Below are positions 53,267-61,755 of a stretch of 64,000 nucleotides of DNA, in pieces. This stretch comes from Cupriavidus taiwanensis LMG 19424. Its GTDB lineage: Bacteria; Pseudomonadota; Gammaproteobacteria; Burkholderiales; Burkholderiaceae. Position 1 is the stretch's first letter; the number at the start of each line of letters is the position of its first letter. The DNA lies in NCBI RefSeq assembly GCF_000069785.1, contig NC_010530.1, forward strand, positions 924,001 to 988,000. The letters run 5' to 3'. Both the position numbers and the translations under genes were made by a program. The notes beneath the pieces are model-generated. The model was not told the DNA's origin, made no database searches, and worked only from the letters and a program-made list of their open reading frames with translations.

Positions 53267-54169
53267 TCAGTGGGGCGCTGCCGCAGGAATGTCGGTACTG
53301 CAGCTCGGCGCCGTCTCGTCATGCGAATGCGGGGCGAGGGCGCCGGGGATGCGTGGCGTGTCGAGGCCCTTGCCGCGCAGCCACTCGGCCGTCGTGAATG
53401 CGGCGCGGTCGATCAGCTCGCCACAGCGGGAGTAGTCGTAGGGCGAAATGTCGAGCGGACACAGCGGCGGCACCACGCTGATCTGGGCCTGGTTGGCGAA
53501 GTGCTGCAGGTCGTGCACCAGCTGGCGCGCCACCAGCAGCGAGAGCGCGTTGAATGCATGCTCCAGCGCGCCGCGCGGCGGGCGGCGCTCGGCACAGGTA
53601 AAGCCAGCAGGCAGCACGATCACGCGCGTGGCGCCCAGGCCGATGGCGGTGGACACCGGCGTATTGTTGGCCACGCCGCCGTCGATCAGGGTACGGCCTT
53701 CGAACTGCACCGGCGGGAACACGCCGGGAATGGCGGCGCTAGCCAGCACGGCGTCGACGATGCTGCCTCTGGACAGCACCACCTCGTCGCCGCTCTGCAT
53801 GTCAGTGGCTACCACGTGCAGCGGCAGCTCGGCCGCCTCCAGCCGGCGCGGCCCGAAATGCCGGGACAGTAGGCTGCGCAGGCCGGTCGCCTCGACCAGA
53901 TGGCCGCGGCTGCCCCCGAACATGTTCCAGACACTGCGCCAGCTCCACGGCAGGATGTCGGTGCGCCGGATCGCACGCCACAGTGCCTCGAGGCGCTCCG
54001 CGCCGGCGAGGCCCGGATTGCAGGCAAAGTAGGCGCCGTTGATCGCCCCGGCCGATGCGCCAATCACGATATCGGGCATCACGCCCCAGGCCGCCAGTTC
54101 TCGCAGCATCCCGACCTGGATCGCTCCCAGGCTGCCACCCCCTGCGAATACGAAGGCTGTCTTGTCCAT
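53267..54169 (-). CDS. Patatin-like phospholipase
   Basis: 300 residues from MDKTAFVFAGGG. The oxyanion motif GGGSLG is near residue 10, the nucleophile motif GASAG near 40, and the catalytic Asp in LIDGGVANN near 175; all are intact. It should hydrolyse acyl lipids. There is no signal peptide, so it acts in the cytoplasm or is exported by another route. AAGGAG lies 12 bases before ATG. The C-terminal ALAPHSHDETAPS tail is variable in this family. Confidence 0.88.
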   Translation of the reverse strand: MDKTAFVFAGGGSLGAIQVGMLRELAAWGVMPDIVIGASAGAINGAYFACNPGLAGAERLEALWRAIRRTDILPWSWRSVWNMFGGSRGHLVEATGLRSLLSRHFGPRRLEAAELPLHVVATDMQSGDEVVLSRGSIVDAVLASAAIPGVFPPVQFEGRTLIDGGVANNTPVSTAIGLGATRVIVLPAGFTCAERRPPRGALEHAFNALSLLVARQLVHDLQHFANQAQISVVPPLCPLDISPYDYSRCGELIDRAAFTTAEWLRGKGLDTPRIPGALAPHSHDETAPSCSTDIPAAAPH

Positions 54170-54370
54170 GGCTGCGGCGTTCTCCTTGTCTTGTCGGCGG
54201 TCCTGTGCAAAAGCATAGGCGACGTCCTGGCCATCCGGCAGGGGCCAGCGTGCCGCTGAAGCCAGTCTTGACTTCGGTGCTATAACGCAATTAACCGCCA
54301 TGAATTGACCCCACCCGACCAGTCTGGGCCAGCAACGGTGGGGCCAGGCCTGGAAGGGCGGTAGCCGAGG

Positions 54371-54442
54371 AATCAGCCGAGGAATCAGCCGAGGAATCAG
54401 CCGAGGAATCAGCCGAGGAATCAGCCGAGGAATCAGCCGAGG
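54371..54442. repeat. Six-copy 12-bp tandem repeat overlapping the YceH stop codon
   Basis: AATCAGCCGAGG is repeated six times exactly, plus a partial copy on the left (54363-54370). On the coding strand of the minus-strand YceH gene the unit contains the last codons and the stop (Phe-Leu-Gly-stop), so each copy repeats the end of the gene. The first stop met is at 54435-54433. Confidence 0.92.
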
Positions 54443-55164
54443 AACTCGTCCGCGGAGATGCCAAGCTGCGCGGCCATGTGTTCGACCAGGCCTTGCAACC
54501 TTGCCACTTTCTCCGCCAGGGCCTGCTGCTCGGTACGCAGCTGTTCCAGTTCGGCCGACGGGGCGGCGTCGCCATCGGTGTTGCGGGCGCTCTCTTCGGC
54601 GGCCACGGCGGCGCCGGCCTCACCGCTCAGCAGATGCATCCAGCGGTTTTCGCGCGCGCCGGGCGCGCGCGGCAGGCGCACCACGCGCGGTGGTGTCTGG
54701 CTGGCCAGTTCATCCAGGAAAGCCTCGACCGACGAGATGTCGGCAAAGCTGTGCAGGCGCGCGGTATTCAGCCGCAGCTCGGCGGCGGTTTGCGGGCCGC
54801 GCAGCAGCAGCAGCGCGAGCAGGGCCACGGACTGGCTGGGAATGCCCAGCGCCCGCTGCATGTTGTGCTCGAAGCGTGGCACGCGGCTACTGCTGCCTTC
54901 AAAGACCAGGCTCAGGCTCTTGAGGCCATCGATGGCCTCCAGGATCTCGGCCTCGCTGACATTCATCACCGGCGCGCGCGCGGTCTTCTGGTTGCAGCCG
55001 GAAGCCAGCGCGTTGAGCGACAGGGGGTAGGTATCGGGTACGGTGTGCTGTTTTTCGACCAGGACGCCAAGGACGCGGCCTTCGACAGGCGTAAGCGGGC
55101 GCAGTGCCGGGCGCGCGGGACGGTCGCCGGGCTGGGTCGGATCGGATTCAGGGGTGGATGGCAT
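54433..55164 (-). CDS. YceH-family (DUF480) protein
   Basis: 243 residues from MPSTPESDPT. The family marks are LTPVEGRVLGVLVEKQHTVP followed by DTYPLSLNALASGCNQKTAR, and later LLLRGPQTAAELRLNTARLH. The two winged-helix-like domains are complete. The C-terminus has a coiled coil (AELEQLRTEQQALAEKVARL) and ends ISADEFLG at a tandem repeat. The cellular role is unknown. Confidence 0.9.
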   Translation of the reverse strand: MPSTPESDPTQPGDRPARPALRPLTPVEGRVLGVLVEKQHTVPDTYPLSLNALASGCNQKTARAPVMNVSEAEILEAIDGLKSLSLVFEGSSSRVPRFEHNMQRALGIPSQSVALLALLLLRGPQTAAELRLNTARLHSFADISSVEAFLDELASQTPPRVVRLPRAPGARENRWMHLLSGEAGAAVAAEESARNTDGDAAPSAELEQLRTEQQALAEKVARLQGLVEHMAAQLGISADEFLG

Positions 55165-55368
55165 CAAGGCTTGTGTTGTCTGACAGTGGCGGCGGCACAG
55201 GCTTGCCTGAGCGCCGAGGCGAACATTCAATCCCAAGCCGGCGCAATACGCAACTGCCGGGGCCGGCGGCCTCGCATTCCGCGCCGCGGCGTCTACTATC
55301 CATAGGTCGCGCCGCGGCAGCCGGGATACGGGCAATCCGGCGGGTACCGATGTCATCAGGGGAGCAGC

Positions 55369-57105
55369 ATGGCGAACTTGCAGGCGCAGCCAGAGGCGGC
55401 CGAGGCGGAGCCGGGCGCAGAGGCCGGTGGCGGCCTGGAAGCGCCGTATTCCACGCTGGAATCGCGCTGGCACCAGATGTTCCCGCAACTGACCGCCGAC
55501 GAGATGGCGCGCGTGCGCCGCTTCGGCACGCCGCAGAGCTGGCGCGCCGGCGAGAAGCTGTTCGCCATCGGCCAGTCCGGGCGGGGCATGTACCTGGTTA
55601 CCAGCGGCCGCGTGCGCATAATGCGGCGCGACGGCCTGGGCCGCGAACACCAGATCACCGAGCAGGGGCCCGGACACTTCCTGGCCGAAGTGGGTACCCT
55701 CGCTGGCCGCCCGGCGCTGGTTGACGGCGTCGCCGTCACCGAGACCCACGGCTACGTGATCATGCCGGACCGGCTGCGCGCGCTGCTGGTGGCCGAGGCC
55801 GAACTGGGCGAGCGCATCATGCGTGCGCTGATCCTGCGCCGCGTGGGGCTGATCGAATTCGGCAGCGGCCCGGTGCTGGTGGGCCACGGCACCGAGCCGC
55901 AACTGCTGGCGCTGCAGGCCTTCCTGCGGCGCAACGGTTACCCGCATACCGTCATCGACATCGATGCGGACCGCGACTGCTCCTTGCTGCTCGACTACGC
56001 CAACGCCCCCGCCAGCGACTTTCCGCTGGTGATCTGCGCCGATGGCCGCGTGCTGCGCGCCCCGGACGAGGGGCAACTGGCGTCGTGCCTTGGCCTGCTG
56101 CCGGAGTTCGATCCCCACCACGTCTATGACGTAGTGGTGGTCGGGGCCGGGCCGGCCGGGCTGGCGACGGCAGTCTATGCCGCATCCGAAGGTCTGTCGG
56201 TGGCGGTGATCGATTGCCGCTCGCCGGGCGGGCAGGCGGGCGCGAGCGCGCGCATCGAAAACTATCTGGGCTTTCCGACCGGCATCTCCGGACAGGCGCT
56301 GGCCGGGCGCGCCTTCGTGCAGGCGCTCAAGTTCGGCGCCCACATCGCGATTCCGCTGGAGGTGAAGGCCTTGCACTGCGGTGCCGACCCGATCCAGCTG
56401 GAGCTCGCGGACGGCCGCATGGTCCCGACCCATACCGTGGTGATTGCCACCGGCGCACAGTACCGCCGGCCCGGCATCGCCGAACTCGAGCATTTCGAAG
56501 GCCGCGGGGTCTACTACTGGGCCTCGCCGGTGGAGGCCAAGCTGTGCAAGAACGAGCCGGCGATGCTGGTGGGCGGCGGCAATTCGGCCGGACAGGCGGC
56601 GGTCTTCCTGGCCTCGCATGCGGCGCACGTGCATATGCTGGTGCGCGGCCCGGGCCTGGCTGCCACCATGTCGCGCTACCTGATCGACCGCATCGCGTCG
56701 CTCCCCAACATCACGCTGCACACCCACGCGCAGGTCAGCGCGCTGGACGGGGACGGCTGGCTCAGCGCGGTGCACTACGATTGCCGCGCAGAGCATCCCG
56801 AGCCGGTCACCATGGCAGTACGGCACCTGTTCCTGTTCATCGGCGCCGATCCCAATGCGGCGTGGCTGCGCACCTGCCATGTCGAGGTCGATGACAAGGG
56901 CTTCGTGCGCACCGGTGGCGGCGCGCTGGGCTGCGCGTCGGCGGTGCCGTATCCGCTGCAGACCAGTGTGCCGGGGGTGTTTGCCATCGGCGACGTGCGG
57001 GCAGGATCGACCAAGCGCGTCGCCGCCGCGGTCGGCGAAGGCGCGGCGGTGGTGGCGCAGATCCACGATTACCTGGCACGGATCCAGGCGCCTGTCTCGC
57101 ACTGA
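55369..57105 (+). CDS. Fusion of a cNMP-binding domain with a thioredoxin-reductase-like flavoprotein
   Basis: 578 residues. Residues about 45-150 form a CAP/cNMP-type domain (GEKLFAIGQSGRGMYLVTSG, then LAEVGTLAGRPALVDGVAVT). A thioredoxin-fold-like linker follows (TVIDIDADRDCSLLLDYANA), then the flavoprotein: VVVGAGPAGLATAVYA near 255 and MLVGGGNSAGQAAVF near 400, ending AIGDVRAGSTKR. The CxxC redox pair of true thioredoxin reductases is missing; the region reads YYWASPVEAKLCKNE. So it cannot reduce thioredoxin in the usual way. The partner is unknown. GGGGAG precedes ATG. Confidence 0.9.
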   Translation: MANLQAQPEAAEAEPGAEAGGGLEAPYSTLESRWHQMFPQLTADEMARVRRFGTPQSWRAGEKLFAIGQSGRGMYLVTSGRVRIMRRDGLGREHQITEQGPGHFLAEVGTLAGRPALVDGVAVTETHGYVIMPDRLRALLVAEAELGERIMRALILRRVGLIEFGSGPVLVGHGTEPQLLALQAFLRRNGYPHTVIDIDADRDCSLLLDYANAPASDFPLVICADGRVLRAPDEGQLASCLGLLPEFDPHHVYDVVVVGAGPAGLATAVYAASEGLSVAVIDCRSPGGQAGASARIENYLGFPTGISGQALAGRAFVQALKFGAHIAIPLEVKALHCGADPIQLELADGRMVPTHTVVIATGAQYRRPGIAELEHFEGRGVYYWASPVEAKLCKNEPAMLVGGGNSAGQAAVFLASHAAHVHMLVRGPGLAATMSRYLIDRIASLPNITLHTHAQVSALDGDGWLSAVHYDCRAEHPEPVTMAVRHLFLFIGADPNAAWLRTCHVEVDDKGFVRTGGGALGCASAVPYPLQTSVPGVFAIGDVRAGSTKRVAAAVGEGAAVVAQIHDYLARIQAPVSH

Positions 57106-57118
57106 GCGGCGGTCGGCT

Positions 57119-58201
57119 TCAGCCCTGCGCCTCGCGCTCCAGCAACTCGCGCTTGCGCGCCACGCCCCAGCGATAGCCCGACAGGTTGCCGTCGCTGCGG
57201 ACCACGCGATGGCAGGGAATCGCCACGGCCAGGTGGTTGGCCGCGCAGGCCTGCGCCACCGCGCGCACCGCGCGGGGCGCGCCGATGCGGGCGGCAATCT
57301 CGGCGTAGCTGGCGGTGCTGCCGGCGGGAATCTCCCGCAGGGCTTGCCATACCCGCTGCTGGAACGCGGTGCCGCGCACATCCAGAGGCAGCGCCAGGCC
57401 GATCGAAGGCGCTTCGATCAGGCCCACCACCTGGGCCACGAGCTGCTCGAACTGCGCGTCGCCGCCGATCAGGTTGGCGCGCGGGAACTGGTCTTGCAGG
57501 TCTTGCAGCAGCGCTTGGGGATCGTCGCCCAGCAGGATCGCGCAGACGCCGCGCGCGCTTTGCGCCACCAGGATCGCACCCAGCGAGCATTGGCCGATGG
57601 CAAAGCGGATATCCATGTCGGCGCCTCCCGCGCGGTAGCGCGACGGGGTCATGCCGAGCACGGCGTCCGAGGTCTCGTAGAAGCGGCTGTTGGAGCCGAA
57701 CCCCGCATCGTAGATGGCTTCGGTCACGGTGTCGCTGATGCCCAGTTGCCCGCGCAGTTTCCTGGCCCGATGCGCGGCGGCGTACGCGCGCGGGGTCAGG
57801 CCAGTAGCGGTCTTGAACAGGCGGTGGAAGTGATAGGGGCTGACGCCCGCGGCCCTGGCCAGCTCCGGTAGCGTCGGCACGGCGTCGGCGGCCTCGATGC
57901 GGCGACAGGCCTCGGCCACCATGGCCGCGTGCCGGGTCGCCAGCGCGGGCCCCGTGGCCCGGCGGCTGGGACGGTAGCCGGCGGCTTCGGCCGCGGCGGC
58001 GTTGTCGAAGAATTCGACATTGGCCGGATGCGGCAGGCGCGACGGGCTGCTCGGCAGGCAATACACGCCGGTGGTCCTCACCGCATAGACGAAGTCGCGG
58101 TCGGCGCCGGGGTCGCGCGCCAGCACGCGTGCCCAGCGCGGATCCTGTTCGGCCAGGGTGGCTTCGGACGGTTGGGCGGGACGGCGGATGGATCGGCTCA
58201 T
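57119..58201 (-). CDS. ada: Ada-like regulator/O6-methylguanine methyltransferase lacking zinc ligands
   Basis: 360 residues, colinear with E. coli Ada over the whole length. The N-terminal domain keeps RDFVYAVRTTGVYCLPSS, so only Cys48 (E. coli Cys38) of the four zinc cysteines remains: Ser52, Ser79 and Ala82 replace Cys42, Cys69 and Cys72. The AraC-type HTH (PYHFHRLFKTATGLTPRAYA) is intact, as is the methyltransferase site IPCHRVV with Cys330. The gene is uninterrupted. O6-methylguanine repair should work; phosphotriester sensing by the zinc site should not. It starts 8 bp after the 2OG oxygenase gene. Confidence 0.9.
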   Translation of the reverse strand: MSRSIRRPAQPSEATLAEQDPRWARVLARDPGADRDFVYAVRTTGVYCLPSSPSRLPHPANVEFFDNAAAAEAAGYRPSRRATGPALATRHAAMVAEACRRIEAADAVPTLPELARAAGVSPYHFHRLFKTATGLTPRAYAAAHRARKLRGQLGISDTVTEAIYDAGFGSNSRFYETSDAVLGMTPSRYRAGGADMDIRFAIGQCSLGAILVAQSARGVCAILLGDDPQALLQDLQDQFPRANLIGGDAQFEQLVAQVVGLIEAPSIGLALPLDVRGTAFQQRVWQALREIPAGSTASYAEIAARIGAPRAVRAVAQACAANHLAVAIPCHRVVRSDGNLSGYRWGVARKRELLEREAQG

Positions 58202-58209
58202 GGCATGCC

Positions 58210-59016
58210 TCACGCAGCGTCGTGGAAGATGATGCCGAGCGTGTAGCGCTGCCCGGCATGCAGCCGGCTGACGCCATGCCGCAGGTTGACGCGATAGCAG
58301 CCGCGGCTGCCCTGCGCCGGCCGCTGGCTGACCGCGAACACCACGGCATCGCCCTGGCGCAGCGTCACCACCTCCGCGCGCGACTGCATGCGCGGGCGCT
58401 GCTCGGTCAGCACGAACTCGCCGCCGGTGAAGTCGCGGCCGGGTTCGGACAGCAGGATTGCCACCTGGAGCGGAAACACGTGTTCGCCGTACAGGTCCTG
58501 GTGCAGGCAGTTGTAGTCGCCCGGGCCGTAGCGCAGCAGCAAGGGCGTCGGCCGCGACTGCCCGGCCTGGTGGCAGCGCGCGAGGAAGTCCCGGTGCGCG
58601 GCGGGGTAGCGGACGTCGATACCCATGGCGGCATTCCAGCGGTTGGCCACCGGCACCAGGTGCGGGTAGAGCGCCGTGCGCAGAGCGGCGACCAGGCCGG
58701 GCAGGGGATAGCGGAAGTACTTGTATTCGCCCTGGCCGAAGCCGTGCCGGCGCATTTCGATGCGGGCGCGGTACAGCGCCTCGTTGCCATAGCCGGCCGC
58801 CAGCGCATCGCATTCGTCGGCGGACAGCAGGCCGGGGATGGCGGCGCAGCCGAAGTCATCGAGCTCGCTTGCGACCGCCGCCCAGTCGATGCCATCGACC
58901 CGGGTCGCCACGCCTGCCCCATGCCCACGCGCGACAGCCGCGCCATGTCCCCGCGGAAGCGGCCGGCGGGGCCCGGCGACTGCCATTTCCCGCTGCTGAA
59001 TCTGGCTGGTGCCCAC
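58210..59016 (-). CDS. 2OG-Fe(II) oxygenase of the DNA-repair-associated type
   Basis: 268 residues from GTG 59016, chosen because AGGAG lies seven bases upstream; the ATGs upstream and downstream have none. The iron triad is His and Asp in CLHQDLYGEH and His in VNLRHGVSRL, with a 2OG-binding Arg in GQRYTLGIIFH. GEYKYFRYPLP is also characteristic. It resembles the oxygenases annotated as acting on methylated DNA and is the first gene of an operon with ada, which supports a role in alkylation repair. Substrate unproven. Confidence 0.85.
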   Translation of the reverse strand: MGTSQIQQREMAVAGPRRPLPRGHGAAVARGHGAGVATRVDGIDWAAVASELDDFGCAAIPGLLSADECDALAAGYGNEALYRARIEMRRHGFGQGEYKYFRYPLPGLVAALRTALYPHLVPVANRWNAAMGIDVRYPAAHRDFLARCHQAGQSRPTPLLLRYGPGDYNCLHQDLYGEHVFPLQVAILLSEPGRDFTGGEFVLTEQRPRMQSRAEVVTLRQGDAVVFAVSQRPAQGSRGCYRVNLRHGVSRLHAGQRYTLGIIFHDAA

Positions 59017-59117
59017 TGTGAATCTCCTGTCCTGTGCTTGCATGGTGCCAACTTTAGGCCGGGCCCGTGCGCGGCACACTCCGGGTCTTGCTTTTGAATT
59101 CTGCCCGACATGCTGCC

Positions 59118-59161
59118 TTGACAAGACAGATCTGTCTACCAATAATGAGACAGACCTGTAT
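59118..59161 (+). promoter_or_regulatory. Sigma-70 promoter whose spacer is filled by a palindromic operator
   Basis: TTGACA (59118-59123), a 17-bp spacer and AATAAT (59141-59146) make a near-ideal promoter. The spacer contains the perfect palindrome AGACAGATCTGTCT (59124-59137). A second copy, AGACAGACCTGTAT (12 of 14), lies at 59148-59161 just after the -10 box. This is the layout of a TetR-type repressed promoter. It faces the DUF1348 gene at 59196. Confidence 0.75.
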
Positions 59162-59195
59162 CACCTCGCCTTTTTTCTTTTATCAAGGAGCTTCC

Positions 59196-59675
59196 ATGTC
59201 CACACCCATTGAAACCCGTCCGCCGCTGCCACCGTTCACCCGCGAAACCGCCATCGCAAAGGTCCGCGCCGCCGAGGATGGCTGGAACAGCCGCGATCCA
59301 CAGCGCGTGGCGCTGGCCTATACCGTCGACAGCGCCTGGCGCAACCGCGCCGAGTTCGTCAACGGTCGCGCCGATATCGTCGCCTTCCTGCAGCGCAAAT
59401 GGCAGAAGGAACTGGATTACCGGCTGATCAAGGAGTTATGGGTACACGACGGGAACCGCATCGCCGTGCGCTTTGCCTACGAATGGCACGACGATTCCGG
59501 CAACTGGTACCGGTCATACGGCAATGAGAACTGGGAATTCGATGACGCGGGCTTCATGCGCAAGCGCTTTGCGTGCATCAACGATGCGCCGATCCGGGCA
59601 GAGGACCGCAAATTCCACTGGCCGCTGGGCCGGCGCCCGGACGGGCATCCGGGCTTGAGCGAGCTGGGGTTGTAA
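59196..59675 (+). CDS. NTF2-like (DUF1348) protein
   Basis: 159 residues. The SnoaL/NTF2 fold is seen in [20 protein letters not shown] followed by [20 protein letters not shown], and the family block [20 protein letters not shown] followed by [16 protein letters not shown] precedes ATG 59196. The enzymatic role is unknown; related proteins are often induced with xenobiotic or electrophile stress genes. The operator-loaded promoter upstream implies strict repression by an unlinked TetR-type protein. Confidence 0.88.
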   Translation: MSTPIETRPPLPPFTRETAIAKVRAAEDGWNSRDPQRVALAYTVDSAWRNRAEFVNGRADIVAFLQRKWQKELDYRLIKELWVHDGNRIAVRFAYEWHDDSGNWYRSYGNENWEFDDAGFMRKRFACINDAPIRAEDRKFHWPLGRRPDGHPGLSELGL

Positions 59676-59684
59676 AGGGTCTTC

Positions 59685-59710
59685 CCTCTGTCCCGCGCGC
59701 GGGACAGAGG
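59685..59710. terminator. Perfect palindrome between convergent genes, possible bidirectional terminator
   Basis: CCTCTGTCCCGCG pairs perfectly with CGCGGGACAGAGG (13 bp, so about 10 bp of stem with a short loop). It lies between the DUF1348 and M20 peptidase stops. Neither side has a proper U-tract, so the terminator reading rests on position and stem strength. Confidence 0.55.
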
Positions 59711-59728
59711 CAAAAACAAAGGGCCGGC

Positions 59729-61534
59729 TTACTGCATCTTGTCCAGGTTGCCGATCCGCACCAGCATCTCGGTGAACATTTGCATGTCGAGATTGAGGTC
59801 GGCCACTTCCTTGTACTCGCGCGCATTGTGCGCGGTGTACTTCTTGCCCGGCATGGCCGGCCCGAAGTTGATCGCGTTGGGCATCAGCTTGGCGGTGGTG
59901 CTGCCCGCGGTGGAGACCGGCTTGGCTTCCAGCCCCGTGGTATCGCCGAAGATGTTCAGCAGCGTGGACAGCCATGCGCCCTTCGGATCGCGCGCCATCC
60001 AGTTGCCCTGGTCGTACTTGATCTCGACCGGCCCATGGGTGGCGGCCCAGCCGAAAATGCGCTTGGTGATCTTGCCGCCCAGTTCGTCTGGCGTGCGCCC
60101 GCGCGGCATGCGCACGTTGGTGACCACATCGACGTACTCGCCGCGCTCGCGCACCAGCGTGGGCGACATGGTCAACGGGCCCATGAACGGATCGCGGTAG
60201 GCCACGTCCATGCGGTTGCCCAGGTAGTCCAGGCCATACAGGTCGTTCAGGTAGCGGACCGCATTCAGGTAGTGGTTCTCGGCAAAGCGCACGCCGCTGG
60301 CCTGCAGGAACAGCGCCAGCCGAGGCAGCGGGTTGACGCCTTCTTCCGGCCGCGAGCCATGCGCGGAGGCGCCGGTGACCTTGACTTCGACATCGTTGCC
60401 CGCACGCTTGACGTCAATCGAGAACTTGCCGCGCGGCGCGTGGCGGCGCACGAAATCCGCCCGGGCCTGTTCCAGCGCGGCGGCCACCGCGGCAGGATCG
60501 CCGCCGGCAATGCGCGCGGTGGCGGTCTCGGGGATGGCGTTGGCCGACGCCGCGCCGCGCATCGCGACAATGGCGGGACCCTTGCCGTCGGCCTGGCTGG
60601 GCGCGTGTTTGTCGTCGGCCGCCTTGATGCCGAACGAGACCGTCAGCGTGCCCGACCCTTTTTCGGCCACCACGGCCGGATACTTGCTGTCGAGCACCAC
60701 GTTGTACTCGGGCAGCGTGGTGTGCTGGCGGTAGTACTTCATGCCGTCGCCACCGGTTTCCTCGGTGGTCTCGATCATCAGACGGATGCTGCGCTCCAGC
60801 GGCACGCCGCTTTCCTTGACGGTCTTCATCGCGTACAGCACCGCGGCGATCGAGCCCTTGTCGTCGATGGTGCCGCGCCCGTAGAGCAGGTCGCCGATGC
60901 GCGTCATGCGGAACGGGTCAAGCCGGGTGCCGTCGTCCAGCACCCATTCCTCGGCCACCGCCGGCACCACGTCGGCGTGGGTCAGGATGCCGAAGGTATC
61001 CTTGCCGCCGCCGGGCAAGGTGACCTCGAACACCCGGTTGTCGACATTGCGATAGGCCAGCCCGAACTCGCGCGCCATGCCTTCGACCAGCTTGCCGAAC
61101 TCGACGATGGCGGGGTTTTCGTGCTGGGCGATCTTTTCCTCGCGCACCGTCCGCAGCGCCACCATCCTGCCGAGCACATCGATGGCCGCGGCTTCGTTGT
61201 GCAGCCGGTTGTAAACCCCGAGCAGCCGCGCCACATTGACCAGGTTGTCGCCAGACAGCGGCGCCTTCGCCTGCCATGCCGCCACCGCCGGGGCGACCAC
61301 GGGTTCGGCCTTGGCCGCCGCCGCCATGAAGGCCGGCAAGTCAGACTGGGCCGCCCTGGCGGCGGCCGAACTGCTGCCGGTAAGCGCTTCCAGCGCCGGC
61401 TTTTTCAGCGTCTGGGCGTGCGCGGGAACGGCAAGCGCGAGCGATAGCGCAAGCATGGATACCCACCGAAGGCGGTACGGCAGGCGGGAAGGTCGGGTCA
61501 TTGCGGGCGAACGTGAGTCTGGGCGATGCCGCAT
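59729..61534 (-). CDS. Exported M20-family metallopeptidase (dipeptidase-like)
   Basis: 601 residues. The start at 61534 has GGGGAG nine bases upstream; a later ATG at 61501 is possible. A signal peptide ends VPAHAQ. Metal and catalytic residues are visible in GILTHADVVPA (His), LLYGRGTIDDKGS (Asp) and MIETTEETGGDG (Glu pair), with the dimerisation domain around RGKFSIDVKRAGNDVEVKVT. It should cut peptides or acylated amino acids in the periplasm. It is about 100 residues longer than cytoplasmic PepV-type enzymes, mainly at the N-terminus. Confidence 0.88.
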   Translation of the reverse strand: MRHRPDSRSPAMTRPSRLPYRLRWVSMLALSLALAVPAHAQTLKKPALEALTGSSSAAARAAQSDLPAFMAAAAKAEPVVAPAVAAWQAKAPLSGDNLVNVARLLGVYNRLHNEAAAIDVLGRMVALRTVREEKIAQHENPAIVEFGKLVEGMAREFGLAYRNVDNRVFEVTLPGGGKDTFGILTHADVVPAVAEEWVLDDGTRLDPFRMTRIGDLLYGRGTIDDKGSIAAVLYAMKTVKESGVPLERSIRLMIETTEETGGDGMKYYRQHTTLPEYNVVLDSKYPAVVAEKGSGTLTVSFGIKAADDKHAPSQADGKGPAIVAMRGAASANAIPETATARIAGGDPAAVAAALEQARADFVRRHAPRGKFSIDVKRAGNDVEVKVTGASAHGSRPEEGVNPLPRLALFLQASGVRFAENHYLNAVRYLNDLYGLDYLGNRMDVAYRDPFMGPLTMSPTLVRERGEYVDVVTNVRMPRGRTPDELGGKITKRIFGWAATHGPVEIKYDQGNWMARDPKGAWLSTLLNIFGDTTGLEAKPVSTAGSTTAKLMPNAINFGPAMPGKKYTAHNAREYKEVADLNLDMQMFTEMLVRIGNLDKMQ

Positions 61535-61608
61535 GATAGGGCACTCCCCGAGGTTTTCCCCGAAAAAATATGCTTTTTCGTCCGCGCGGGCGGACGGTGT
61601 CCTTGTCT

Positions 61609-61623
61609 ATAGGCACTGCCTAT
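61609..61623. promoter_or_regulatory. Palindrome resembling half of an OxyR site upstream of the Prx-Grx gene
   Basis: ATAGGCA-C-TGCCTAT is a perfect 15-bp dyad that fits the OxyR half-element ATAG-N7-CTAT. A second ATAG follows at 61634, two bases out of the expected spacing. It lies 133 bp before the Prx-Grx start, so OxyR control is plausible but not firm. Confidence 0.45.
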
Positions 61624-61755
61624 GCCGCTGTCATAGTCTCAGGCAATCGTCGTATTTAAAACGATGAATTGTACAAATCACTTCCCCGTCGACAGAATGG
61701 GGCCTTCGCTGCAACCCGCAGCCGAACCAACTGATCCAGAACCAGGAGTGAACAG

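Noticed and set aside
54371..54442. CRISPR or REP element
   Set aside because: Contiguous 12-mers with no spacers and no dyad; explained as a simple tandem duplication of the gene end.
54433..57381. 982-codon open frame on the minus strand
   Set aside because: Only the last 243 codons are a real protein (YceH); the rest is antisense to the cNMP/TrxR fusion gene.
57119..58201. ada as a pseudogene
   Set aside because: The frame is uninterrupted, and HTH and methyltransferase motifs are intact; only the zinc ligands are replaced.
61609..61640. Full OxyR operator
   Set aside because: Only the first ATAG-N7-CTAT element is perfect; the second ATAG is two bases out of register and no fourth element was seen.
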